This document shows positions 19,601-28,421 of a stretch of 64,000 bases of DNA, in pieces. A program made the position numbers and the translations under genes. Position 1 is the stretch's first letter. The number at the start of each line of letters is the position of its first letter. Source of the DNA: Clostridia bacterium (GTDB taxonomy: Bacteria > Bacillota > Clostridia > Christensenellales > UBA1242). The DNA lies in the NCBI GenBank assembly GCA_016283155.1, contig JAEEMI010000025.1, forward strand, positions 1 through 64,000. The letters run 5' to 3'. The notes under the pieces are model-generated. The model had not been told where the DNA came from and searched no databases. It saw only the letters and a list, made by a program, of their open reading frames with translations.

Positions 19601-22600
19601 GTTGCAATGATTTTTGCCGTATCCAGTTTGATATAATTTGTTGCACTAACATTATCATCATTAATCACCAATTTTAACCATAAATCATATGTTGCAACAT
19701 TAGTTTGTTTAGCGGCTTCAATGGAAGTTACCCATCCAGTTGTACTATCGTTTACAGTAGATGCTGTGGTTAATAAATACTGATGTGATTCAATTGAAGA
19801 ATAACTTGCATTTTTAACTTTAACTGTTGGAACTGCATTGGTTTTAAATAATGATTGTTCAACGCCAACATATTTTTTCTGGGTTTCATTAAATGTATAT
19901 TTAAATTCATATTGTTTATTAGCATTAATTGATGCAGCCGGTGTGTTGGATAATACAACAGATGAACTATTAACCCCTAGTGTTAATTTAGAAACTGTAA
20001 AACGTACTTTCTCGTCGGCATTAATTTGATAAACTTTTGAACCAGCTGCAACATTATCATTTCCGTTCCAAATAATCCACAAATAATAAGTTCCAGCAGT
20101 TTTTACTACTAAATTGGCATAATCGGCCATTGTATATTGTGTACCACTCATTGCCGAGCTACTCTTGCAGATACAAATTTTGAAAGAATTTGAGGCTGCA
20201 AAATCTGCTGCAAGGTTTGTAGTTGACGAACCATTAGTTACGCTAACGGTTGGTGCTGCTGTTGCATTAATTACTTTTTGATTAGCATTACTGAATGTAA
20301 ATTTATGTGTTTTATAGCCACTAGCAACGGTAGCAGCAGACTTAGGAGAATTAAAATCAATTCCCGAGAAATATGTTGTACTAAAATTCTTTAATTGTGA
20401 AATTGTGAAACTACCATAAACACGTCCGGCACTGGCTGCAATGTTAGCGCTTGCTTCCCATTTTACCCACAAATAGTAAGTACCAACATTGGTTTGTTTG
20501 CTTAATGCAGCAACGCTTGATTTCCACTCGTTGGTAACGGTTGGCGCGGTCGAACCATCGGTGTTAACCGCATAAGAAATCGTGCCCAATGCAATATTAC
20601 TGGTCAAACTTAATGTACCAGTGGCAACTGCGTGTTCATTGCCATCATAAACCAACGAACTCGTCATAGTAATACCAATTAATTCACTGTTAGTAACTGT
20701 ATAACCAGCCACATTGATTGTGGCAACTTTAAATTCGACAGCATCTGTCAAACTGTTGTGTTGTTTGACTTTAAACCACAAATGCCATTTTCCACTCTTG
20801 TTAACAGTTAAGGCTTTAATTGCATTATTTAAACTAGCGGCCGTATTTGTATCGGTATAAGTTTTTGTTCCATTTTCATAGACAAAACAATAACTAAGTT
20901 GGTTATAATTTCCGTCGTTATTGGACGAAATTCCGTTGAATTCAGTTTCACCATTAATTTTCAAACTAATTGATTGAGTTTTATTAAATGGGCTAGCTTC
21001 TCCACTTGTGCCATTAATTGTGATTGATTGAGTGTCCCCAGTGAATTCTAAGCCGGTAACTTCAATTCCAGTAGTTGAACTTGATTTAGCAATGATAAAT
21101 GCTGAGATCAAGGTTTTTGCTGATGTTTTAGAATTAATTTGTGCAGAATTCTTGTTAGGTGCCCAAGTTGCTGTCAATGTATAAGTACCCGCATCTAATG
21201 CTAAATTAACTTTAGTATAATCGGTGTTTTCTGTCGTTTTTGTCGTACCATTGAATCCAACGTAACTTAACTTATATGTTACAGTAATCCATTCTGGAAG
21301 TGCGGTAGAATCCGAGGCAATAATCGGAGTACCCGCAAAAATTTGGTGAGCAACACCATCATACGTCGGACTAACGTTTTCTTTCACGGTAACATCGTAA
21401 GTGGCTTTTGCAATTTTTGCCAAAATATTACCAGCCTTAGTCCAACCTTTAGCAGCAAAAGAAGTGGTAGCTTCAGAACGATAATACAAGTAATAACCAC
21501 ATTGTGTTGTGCCATTACTATAGTAAGCATTTTTTCCAGTTAAAGTACTGATATCGGTATTACCAACAGCTTCAACACCGTTTTCGTCATTACCATTCCA
21601 GTTGTTTGATGTCGAAACATAATAGTAAATTGTTGCGGTTTCAACACCACCATTGGTTTGTCCTTTACCAGTAAATAATTGCATTGGACTTCCGGTATAC
21701 ACCAAACCAGTTTTTGCTGCTAAACTACCTATTGCTAAAGTACCATCAGCTTTACCAATGGTCACTACGAAACTTGCGACTTCAGTACTGGAATAACAAT
21801 CATCAGTTCCGTCAATGTACCAACTAATGGTATAGGAATCAACGGCTTTAGCTTTTAATGCATCTGGCATTGTGGTAACTTCCTTCCATTCGCCACTATT
21901 TAATCTGTATTTTAAGACACCATATTGCGCATTAACCGAACCAAGGTCGAATAATGTCAATAAAGCACCAGTATATTTTAACCCAGTCTTTGCCCTGGGC
22001 GCAGTGTAACTTTCTGCCGGAATTACTTGCAAGCTGATTGAGACTGGCGATTGTAAGGTATAACGTTCAGTATCGGCAAAACTCTTGTTACCGGCAGCAT
22101 CCACACCACCCAAAACATAATATTCGATTACATATGAATGACCACCGTTTAAGCCCCTAATCGCATTGGGGTCACTGGTCCATTTACCATTATTATCCGC
22201 TACTCCATTGTCGTTGAAACGTACGTTTGGATGGTCAGCATCAACTGTGGTTGGGTTAGTTAATGGCGTACCATTAGCACTACACGGGTCAAGGTATGAA
22301 CTGCTGAATGCATCTTTAACGCGGTATAAAATTGTACCACCATAACTTTGTCCGCCTTTTTTAATTAATGTTTGGTACGTACCATCATAAACCAAATTAG
22401 GTTCACCGGTCGGTTCTCCATTATCAAGAATTTTCGCCGTAGCAGTGGTAATGCTTGCCGTGAAATATCCCGCCGGATCAAGATCGTTATAACCGGCAGC
22501 ACCAACAACTTTATATTCAATTGTATAGGTACCGATATTGGTCGCCACAATTGTTGTGGCATCGTTAGTCCAATTACCACCGACAAATCGGTACCACAAC

Positions 22601-25600
22601 GTACCCATTACAGTGTTAGTGTTAGGATTATTATTAACATTACCGGCATTAATTAATTGTAACGACTCACCGGTATAAATTACTGCATCACCAGTTTTTG
22701 CGGTCGGTCTTGTATATGTTGGAGTACCTTTAATCACAGAAAAAGTAAGAAATGATTCTGAAGAATCTTCATAGTATTCATTTCCAAAGACTTGATAAAT
22801 AACTCGATAATTACCAACATCCCTTATGTTAAAATACTGCCAACCACCTGAAATCCAACCAGTTTCAGTGTGGTTTGCCGTTCCACCTTCCCGACGGAAC
22901 ACGGTGATTTGTTCATTAGTATCGTTATTATACAATTTAAACTTAATAGTTCCATTGATACCGGCACCAATATTGGTTAACACCGCCTTATATTTACCAT
23001 CATACGTTAAATCCTTAGCCGCAGGTTTATTAGCATTGTTTAACGTCGCTTGACCATTGGCAATCACAATATCAAATTTAAAGTCAGATGAAATATTATC
23101 CGTATATCCATTATTACCGTGGACCATATATTCAAATTTATATGTACCCGGTAAAGTTGCTACGATATCATCAGGATTTGATGTCCAACCGTCAGCATTA
23201 GTTCCCGTTAAATATGTTGAGTCGCCTGATTTTTTCAAACGGTAATATAATGTACCATTGGCATCTTCAGTCTCGCCATTATCATTCAATAATTTCTTTT
23301 CTTCTGCGTTGTAGATTAATCCGGCCTTAGCAGTTGGTGCTCTTTTTAATTTTGCTGTACTGTCAGAAATTGAGACGTAAATTTCTCCACTACCACCATC
23401 TTTAAAATTATTATTTTTCTTGATTAATTTGTACTCAATTTTATATTCGCCAACATCTTTATGCGTAAGATACTCCGACTTGACCGTCCAACCAGCATCT
23501 CCTGAAAGTGTTACAACATTACTTGATGCAATTGTTTGACCACTTAGATTCGTCAAACTACTGGTAATCACTTCCCAGCTACCGCTACTATTTTTCTTGG
23601 AAACACGGTAATACAAGGTACCAGAATCTGTACCATTAACCGGATGCACAGTACCAACTTTTAACAATAAATTTTGATAACTGTTGTTGTATAACAAACC
23701 ACTTTGACCAGTTACAGGTACATCTAAATACGCCGTAAATGGCTGAATCACAAATGATAACGTATATTCCGGACTACTTTCGTTATTAGTTGTGTCACTA
23801 TTGCTCGGCACCGCCTTATATTTTACTGTATAAGTACCAGCACTTGTTGGCGTTAAATCAGTGGCTTTATATGACTCTACTGGTGCGCCACTATTAACAA
23901 TATATTGTATTTTACCACCCGTACTGGCAGTAGCACCACTTGCCAATAATTGCTTACTCGTACCGCTATAAGTTAAATCAATTGGATTGGCGGTCGGATG
24001 CTGAGTAACAGTTAATTTACGTATTGTAACACTTACTTTAATTTCATAAACCGCACTGTTGGCATAATTACTGTTAGTACTTTCAAACCAATATTCAATT
24101 GTATAATCACCCTTGTTTGTTTTGGTCAGTCCACTAAGATTACTTGTAGCAGCACTGTCAGCTTGTCCTTGAAATTTATATTTCACCGTACCACGTGCCG
24201 TACCAGAGCCCCCAAACAAGATGTCCGTACTATTAATTCCGGTTACGGTTGGGGCAGCAGATAATAATTGTCGACCCTGACCATTATAAACCAAATTATT
24301 TTGTGTATTTGGTTTTGGTTGTGAAACCGAAACCGACGCCTTTTCAATTGAGACTTCTATAGGATTGAAAGAAATATTGCCATAACCGACATCACCAATA
24401 ATTGAGTAATAAATTTTATAATTACCGGCATCAACTGCGTGTAAACAATTTGGATCATTTGTCCACTTACCATTACCATCAATACCACCACTATCATTAA
24501 AACGCTTTGCTGTTTCTAAGGTTGCATCAGTCGGATTTGAAACATTGTTTCCATTAGAGTTATTTGGAATAATTACTGTTGTTCCATCTGCTTTGGTTAA
24601 TTTATAAATTAAATACCCGTGACGAGACGCACCACCACCTTGTTCCGTAAAAAGTGTCTGATAAGTACCATTATAGACGAGATCATTTCGTGTATATAAA
24701 GGCTTTAAAAGTTGTGGACTACTCTGTCCCAATTGAACATTAGGGAGCACTTTTACAGGTGCGCTATCTTTATAATTATCATTTCCTTCAACATAACACC
24801 AAACATCATAAGAAACGCCATATTGACCAATTGTAATTGCTTTATAATTAGATGTCCAATTTGTATTTCCTGCAGAAACAGAAGTTCCTGCCGTAAAAAT
24901 GGCATACCTAATTCTCGCACCCATACTCTCATTTGCATTATTTGTTTTTATTGTTCCGCCAGAAGATAAAACCTGAACTGCCTCACCGGTATATTCTAAT
25001 GGATCAACTTTCTGTGGATATGTTGCAATTGCCGCTGTTCCTTTAGAAATGGACACAGAATAAAATTCAGTAGAAGGATATTCACCATCCTGATAGTTTA
25101 ATCTAATATCATCAGATGCATTATCTGCGATTGATCCTTTAACATAAATATAATATGTACCAACCGCACTTGCCTTAATATCATTCCAATCAGTACTTTC
25201 TGCAACTTGTGTTCCATCAGACTTTGTTAATTTATACGTTACAGTAACACCAGTAGTCGGAGTTGTAACTACTTTACCACTCTTTAATAGTACTATATTC
25301 TGACCTGTATAAGTCTTCGCATTACCAGTATGTTTTGCATCACTTGCAATTGACGCAGTTACAGCCAATTTACCAGCTGAAAACAATGCTGTATACGCTG
25401 GATCGCTTTCAGCATAATTTTTACCCATACTATCATCAGCAACCGCGGTAACATAGAATTTCACGCGATAAGTATCCGCATCCTTGATATATATATCACC
25501 ATATGCCGTCGAACTTAAAACATCCGTCCAGCCACCGTTTCCATCGCTTTTTTGCAATACATAATGACGTACATAACTACTTTCCTGAACTTCTTCCGTT

Positions 25601-28368
25601 TCAGCAACTTTATTAACAGTACCATTACCAGCCAGAACATATATATTACTACCAGAATATGTTCCAATAGGGTTTTTCAAAGCGGGTGCATTTACTACTA
25701 ATTTAACCTGACTGATTTTCAAAGTACTAAGCGATGTTTCACTTACATCTTCATAAAGTTGTGTACCTGTTGCTCCGCTCGTACCACCATAACTGATACT
25801 ACCACTACCATCGCCAGTTAAACGTGCCCCCATAATACGGTACTTAACTTCGTACTCTCCGGCAGCATTTCGTTGAAGATTTGCATTAGAATATGTATCC
25901 GTCCATTGACCATTCGAAGTCTGATATTCAATTTTACCGGCAGGTATGTTATCCGTACCTGGAATTGTATTAGTAACACTACCCATACTAGCAAACATAT
26001 TTTTAGAAGATGCATCATAAACCCAATCTGCTTGCTTAGTTGGTGCAGTATAAGACAAGCCTGCCTTTGTTACCGTAACGGTAAATTTATCACTTTCAAA
26101 GTAAGCATCCTCATAGTTACCCTTAGTATCTGTAATCATAAAACGCACAGTATAATCGCCAGGATACTTAGCAACTACATCACTAGCTTTCGTATATATA
26201 TAAGCACTATTATTAATACTATATTTAATCGCTATATTATTTTTGTCATAATTAGTTGTATTTACTTCCGGTGTATTACCAATTAAACACTTAGCGGTAT
26301 TATCAAATTTCCAACCACTTGCACTTGTTGGCTTGGTTTTGAACGTCGGCGTTGATTTGTTAATGGTAAAATACACAGTTGCATTGGCAGCATCTGTTAC
26401 TACAAGTGATTCACCACTTCCATAATTAGTTGTATTATTTGACACGGCCTGATATTTGATAATATATGTACCGACATCATATGCACCGACATCCCCATAA
26501 CTATTATAAGTTGCCTCAGGATCGTAGTTATTCTTGTCATTTTTTTTCAGAACCGTATATTTAACAGAGCCACCACCACTATCACTTATAGTCGCTCCAT
26601 TCGACATAAATTTATGAAATGTTCCATCATAATTCCACGTAGCACCTTCAAATTCCCATCCGCCGCCTGGGGGGGTTGCACTGAGAGTGCCGGCAACAAT
26701 TTTGATTTGTTGAGGCGTGGATTCGTAATCTTCATACCCCGTGGTTCCTGTTACTTTATATTTTACCCAATATGAACCGACTTCCTTTCCCTTCACATCG
26801 GTACTGCTTGTATATTCAACCCAAGTTGCTTTATTGTCTTTACTTAAACAATAAACAATACTTTCAGCACCAGTGCCTTTCGTCGCTTCCTTTGTAATCA
26901 AATGTTGATCTGCACCTGTATATGATAACGTACCGGCATAGGTCGGAGCAGTTATTGCTGCGGTACCATTAGAAACAACATTCAATTCGACAATTGGTGC
27001 GGTTGTAATTGTATAGTTGTCGTCGTTTGCAGCTTCGCACGGATCGGTATATTTCATACCATATGTCGGTCCAATATCATCAGTATAACCGGAAGCGTAG
27101 ATTACATATTTACTTTCCACTTCAGTAGTACCGATGCTACTACGTTTTGGAACATCTGTAGTCCAATCACTCCAAGTAGTTTCCCCTTTATTACGAGTAT
27201 GGAACACCCACGCAACGCGTATACCTAGCTCATCTTCGGAAAATCTATTATAACTAAAAAAATCATCTTCTTGCAATACACGAAATGGAGTCCAACGATC
27301 ATTTGATTGTACATCGAGTTCAGCAGTTTCTCTATATGGAACACTGCTACCCAAAGGATAAGCATCAGTACTAGGATCGATACGATAAAAACCCGCATAA
27401 CTACCACCACTTCCAAAGTACCTTCGATAAACTCTTGAATCACTAGTATTTATTGGATAGCAATTCGGCGTGCATGAACCACCACCACCCCAACCGCATT
27501 CAAAAAAAACACTGGGATAACCACCACCACCAGCATAATATCCTCCTCCTCCTCCACATCCAGTTACTTGTACATTACCACTCGGACCAGATAACGTACG
27601 TGTTACTCCATCTTTTTCTGCGTTACAACGATATGAAACCCCATTAGTACTTTGATTCGCAGGAGTGCCACCATATCTACCGTTAAAACTTTGTCCCGTA
27701 AGAGCTACGATATCAGACACGCACGCCTGCCAAGGAGAAATATTTGGAGAAGACAAACTATATCCTTTAAATGTAGCATCAGTCATCTTTTGGATAGAAT
27801 TACGATAACTTGCGTAATTATCAACTCCACCATAATCGCAAGCGCCACATCCTCCTCCAGCGCCAGCAATAGCTTTGGTGGTTGAATATTGTGAATTATA
27901 ACTACTTCCTGCAGCAGACAAGGCAAAGTTACTTCCAGAAACTGCCATAGCATCACCGCCATTACAACTACCTTGTCCACCTGTCAAATTACCACCCGTG
28001 GTATATGTTGTTATTGTACCATAATTCGCACTATTTGGTACCTTATAAAAAGCGACGCATGTTGCTCCAATTCCAGGAGACCATGCTCCCGAACCCACAT
28101 ATTGGCCACCAGAATATTGCGAGGTTTTTCCAATACCCATTTCTCCACGGAATAACAACATGTAAACCCCTTTATCAACTTGGTACGTTTTGTTTTCACC
28201 CATATAGTGATTTGTTTCACCAGTTAAATCAACTGCACCATTTATGATTACATCTCTTGATGAAATATCAAACCGTTTTAAGACATCATAGGCAACAGTG
28301 AAAAGCGCGACAGCGGAAAAAACCACCGCAAGAATTACAATCAACGCTCTTCTTCTTTTGTTCCCCAT
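13675..28368 (-). CDS. Giant MBG-repeat surface protein, copy 1 (4,897 residues)
   Basis: A single uninterrupted frame. Residues 1-33 are a basic stretch plus one hydrophobic segment (signal anchor or signal peptide). Residues about 40-340 are a glycine-rich head with many cysteines (for example GGGCGAC, CGGGGGYY, CGWGGGGSC), reminiscent of the glycine-rich domain of ALK/LTK-type proteins. From about 470 to 4425 come roughly forty beta repeats of 85-100 residues. The flanking type reads like MBG domains (LxYxGxxQxL, then a GxYxIxYxVxG strand); the central type has a G-YYLWxKx signature. Residues about 4426-4840 form a module shared with copy 2, including a YEVYHIQYSGNGA segment. A membrane helix at about 4850-4871 is followed by a basic tail. 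There is no LPxTG motif. The likely role is adhesion or an envelope filament (inference). There is no Shine-Dalgarno. Confidence 0.85.
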   Translation of the reverse strand: MGNKRRRALIVILAVVFSAVALFTVAYDVLKRFDISSRDVIINGAVDLTGETNHYMGENKTYQVDKGVYMLLFRGEMGIGKTSQYSGGQYVGSGAWSPGIGATCVAFYKVPNSANYGTITTYTTGGNLTGGQGSCNGGDAMAVSGSNFALSAAGSSYNSQYSTTKAIAGAGGGCGACDYGGVDNYASYRNSIQKMTDATFKGYSLSSPNISPWQACVSDIVALTGQSFNGRYGGTPANQSTNGVSYRCNAEKDGVTRTLSGPSGNVQVTGCGGGGGYYAGGGGYPSVFFECGWGGGGSCTPNCYPINTSDSRVYRRYFGSGGSYAGFYRIDPSTDAYPLGSSVPYRETAELDVQSNDRWTPFRVLQEDDFFSYNRFSEDELGIRVAWVFHTRNKGETTWSDWTTDVPKRSSIGTTEVESKYVIYASGYTDDIGPTYGMKYTDPCEAANDDNYTITTAPIVELNVVSNGTAAITAPTYAGTLSYTGADQHLITKEATKGTGAESIVYCLSKDNKATWVEYTSSTDVKGKEVGSYWVKYKVTGTTGYEDYESTPQQIKIVAGTLSATPPGGGWEFEGATWNYDGTFHKFMSNGATISDSGGGSVKYTVLKKNDKNNYDPEATYNSYGDVGAYDVGTYIIKYQAVSNNTTNYGSGESLVVTDAANATVYFTINKSTPTFKTKPTSASGWKFDNTAKCLIGNTPEVNTTNYDKNNIAIKYSINNSAYIYTKASDVVAKYPGDYTVRFMITDTKGNYEDAYFESDKFTVTVTKAGLSYTAPTKQADWVYDASSKNMFASMGSVTNTIPGTDNIPAGKIEYQTSNGQWTDTYSNANLQRNAAGEYEVKYRIMGARLTGDGSGSISYGGTSGATGTQLYEDVSETSLSTLKISQVKLVVNAPALKNPIGTYSGSNIYVLAGNGTVNKVAETEEVQESSYVRHYVLQKSDGNGGWTDVLSSTAYGDIYIKDADTYRVKFYVTAVADDSMGKNYAESDPAYTALFSAGKLAVTASIASDAKHTGNAKTYTGQNIVLLKSGKVVTTPTTGVTVTYKLTKSDGTQVAESTDWNDIKASAVGTYYIYVKGSIADNASDDIRLNYQDGEYPSTEFYSVSISKGTAAIATYPQKVDPLEYTGEAVQVLSSGGTIKTNNANESMGARIRYAIFTAGTSVSAGNTNWTSNYKAITIGQYGVSYDVWCYVEGNDNYKDSAPVKVLPNVQLGQSSPQLLKPLYTRNDLVYNGTYQTLFTEQGGGASRHGYLIYKLTKADGTTVIIPNNSNGNNVSNPTDATLETAKRFNDSGGIDGNGKWTNDPNCLHAVDAGNYKIYYSIIGDVGYGNISFNPIEVSIEKASVSVSQPKPNTQNNLVYNGQGRQLLSAAPTVTGINSTDILFGGSGTARGTVKYKFQGQADSAATSNLSGLTKTNKGDYTIEYWFESTNSNYANSAVYEIKVSVTIRKLTVTQHPTANPIDLTYSGTSKQLLASGATASTGGKIQYIVNSGAPVESYKATDLTPTSAGTYTVKYKAVPSNSDTTNNESSPEYTLSFVIQPFTAYLDVPVTGQSGLLYNNSYQNLLLKVGTVHPVNGTDSGTLYYRVSKKNSSGSWEVITSSLTNLSGQTIASSNVVTLSGDAGWTVKSEYLTHKDVGEYKIEYKLIKKNNNFKDGGSGEIYVSISDSTAKLKRAPTAKAGLIYNAEEKKLLNDNGETEDANGTLYYRLKKSGDSTYLTGTNADGWTSNPDDIVATLPGTYKFEYMVHGNNGYTDNISSDFKFDIVIANGQATLNNANKPAAKDLTYDGKYKAVLTNIGAGINGTIKFKLYNNDTNEQITVFRREGGTANHTETGWISGGWQYFNIRDVGNYRVIYQVFGNEYYEDSSESFLTFSVIKGTPTYTRPTAKTGDAVIYTGESLQLINAGNVNNNPNTNTVMGTLWYRFVGGNWTNDATTIVATNIGTYTIEYKVVGAAGYNDLDPAGYFTASITTATAKILDNGEPTGEPNLVYDGTYQTLIKKGGQSYGGTILYRVKDAFSSSYLDPCSANGTPLTNPTTVDADHPNVRFNDNGVADNNGKWTSDPNAIRGLNGGHSYVIEYYVLGGVDAAGNKSFADTERYTLQSPVSISLQVIPAESYTAPRAKTGLKYTGALLTLFDLGSVNAQYGVLKYRLNSGEWKEVTTMPDALKAKAVDSYTISWYIDGTDDCYSSTEVASFVVTIGKADGTLAIGSLAAKTGLVYTGSPMQLFTGKGQTNGGVETATIYYYVSTSNNWNGNDENGVEAVGNTDISTLTGKNAYYSNGTTQCGYYLYYRSEATTSFAAKGWTKAGNILAKIAKATYDVTVKENVSPTYDGVAHQIFAGTPIIASDSTALPEWITVTYKLSYVGFNGTTKTTENTDYTKVNLALDAGTYTLTATWAPNKNSAQINSKTSAKTLISAFIIAKSSSTTGIEVTGLEFTGDTQSITINGTSGEASPFNKTQSISLKINGETEFNGISSNNDGNYNQLSYCFVYENGTKTYTDTNTAASLNNAIKALTVNKSGKWHLWFKVKQHNSLTDAVEFKVATINVAGYTVTNSELIGITMTSSLVYDGNEHAVATGTLSLTSNIALGTISYAVNTDGSTAPTVTNEWKSSVAALSKQTNVGTYYLWVKWEASANIAASAGRVYGSFTISQLKNFSTTYFSGIDFNSPKSAATVASGYKTHKFTFSNANQKVINATAAPTVSVTNGSSTTNLAADFAASNSFKICICKSSSAMSGTQYTMADYANLVVKTAGTYYLWIIWNGNDNVAAGSKVYQINADEKVRFTVSKLTLGVNSSSVVLSNTPAASINANKQYEFKYTFNETQKKYVGVEQSLFKTNAVPTVKVKNASYSSIESHQYLLTTASTVNDSTTGWVTSIEAAKQTNVATYDLWLKLVINDDNVSATNYIKLDTAKIIATTSFALIAPVANTGLITDNTNEQVLISASAQVAPLVEYKLVKDGESTPKVNWTTDASQIKARDAGNYKVYYRGAAYNDENSVCVFNTQTMNDSAYPFVSVVISPTNATITSDRMPVADNNVYYTGSPIYMSDYLAKDNNDIVKQGSARVTLVSGGVAELPLLYRWDGTDPDVYYEYNDAHLTKTNVGVYTLFFKPDLSDVGDNIVEDTSTVMCITVEIKKVEILINAPATGEKSFVYQSADYNVFTGNGSFKLLQHGSDTTVLTLGGAPITNSSSVCGNMGSIEYAVSTDPNKEPSDWKSDYHDVKIRQIGTYYPWIKVNAGDNHNAKIQCFANCKITITRAGKNSVRLNNSTYTAQKDNQGNYYHYNGFEQNLVSSVNLVVEIQKRNGEGTGVSNTYNQRNEDDYIGTIYYALTNSATEEPDENTDWHTNYLTLAKTQKGDYYLWIKFVSDDDSNFETFTVCLSGERIAIEQATASDLSVTGISKLTKMYNGDYQTLAVGDLTVAIKNNRYNLSNEINWNEVKYRLTKEGENPNEWNTFAETKAKSVGIYKLEVKLVVSSNNIVADGLIYELFNNAEITLADEQNIVIEMPTFYDRTYNGTAQTLIKTSAIIKLRTNNTTLDLELPKGTASYYISLLAPDMIDINAVADEDWNTNKDQLKQTYADTYYVWVKFAEGRSHTKVNPRYVGSVTIAQAGINGINLSGLTFTANDYNGSAYTLIEKNGGEFKKLIQHFKNTNGTNGAQLVVGTDYTKIQYGYSNDATVAPLTWIDEDDLANLKAINANDYYIWVKVEGTGNVADYIKCYSSTEFAIISKATLLKNDNRNDFSGIVLHEGLSYIAQNQVLADLRTPNSEGKLTIKINNGVEDVNISSLNENIVVLWGLGTGATRNDRPTNWTNDLSDINVQGMNAGDYYLWLNVSGSDNINEYFGYYGKITIAKAELAYTVNPGYYGDNVQARRIYTGAAQDLLYSAPVVKFHPTGYYYSETYFNSINKQWTGEYYDAIGTTIQYRYGFGEWNSEWGILDFVGTITGMDATGYNVYYSVLPDENWDWEQYIEQINVYIDPRDASDSNYGLQRKPAAKLNLIYNEKEQDLISYGQLFTFENGNGTALEGVEIAFWYVDANGDALTGKYFYYYDTRLGKYTWKGGESEKLPGRINAGIYYIQYEVRVDTQSENYSGNYHTSTAQYTIDNTLTIEIAKRKIWWEETPKSRYGLRYDGIGYEAVALVSGRLNVENGLGVCVYYTTEIPGTLGRYWDEDIPIVDAVGLWDVYYYVFVDDNNVFTGPQNNDPSMGTRLEVLVEKHVLSIRTAPSAMYNLMYKAEPLNLINTPTTSVDFYDGFNEENIPYFEYCIAGQENWVRDNIQAKDRGEYTIYYRLCYNSKIFDFAGNIPETGSFTVTIGAISLHSGAVRAVYNQQTNRVSVEISDEYSDDLKTEFTEHSRFEYRMFDNYNRNEVWRTWNNQILTLGTYQFRVIVQDSENLDPNFYPYTQDGAYDEVQITEDRSVYIIMPENSYSALPYVRAWIDFTGTMLYDDTPEQFRHEGWVNNSGDGLFCVFDDVNSTGLNGGAVLRIQTINTNNSRYYRSVDAYYVNLENRKNIEVDWLEEENYVYYYRGLAEHEMTVWLYEVYHIQYSGNGATLPANVSAPSDYWKWHGVDYLLEENVYQKMSDNNEPLVANGWNSNNGDNYPSGAYYRENSSKTFYANFFTTKDVKFIVDWVITDGMTIYRMARDKGQWFNAANYENRETGAFVAQNALITLPQVIEDEHHNQFWSTLFGNYYIKGWYAAKVDWTLDDGINGEQWKDREYDLNMTATRDVIFVAILASQTDKGIQCVFQDDKGNTINNSGMVAVGAKAYMALSGMDTATINSYREGYNEWVQEYGNKTLTMTPTGMMTYGLGAKTVEEKPTEKEDKIGKVNTWTEYMTMFVILGAGVIATFASLAVYITMRRRIKPINLSMFKEERVHKKSRIVK

Positions 28369-28418
28369 TTACTTATATTATTTAACCACGTTATCAAAAA
28401 AATGTAAAACGATTAATG
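28369..28418 (-). repeat. Duplicated 50-nt upstream region, copy before giant gene 1
   Basis: These 50 nt immediately before the ATG at 28368 are identical to 43263-43312 before giant gene 2, and the match continues at roughly 90% into the first 100 nt of both coding regions. Probably holds the promoter: TTTACA, 17 nt, TTAAAT, then 11 nt to the ATG, or a less typical TAATAT 6 nt before the ATG. It also forms most of the 53-nt gap after giant gene 2. Confidence 0.8.
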
Positions 28419-28421
28419 TTA

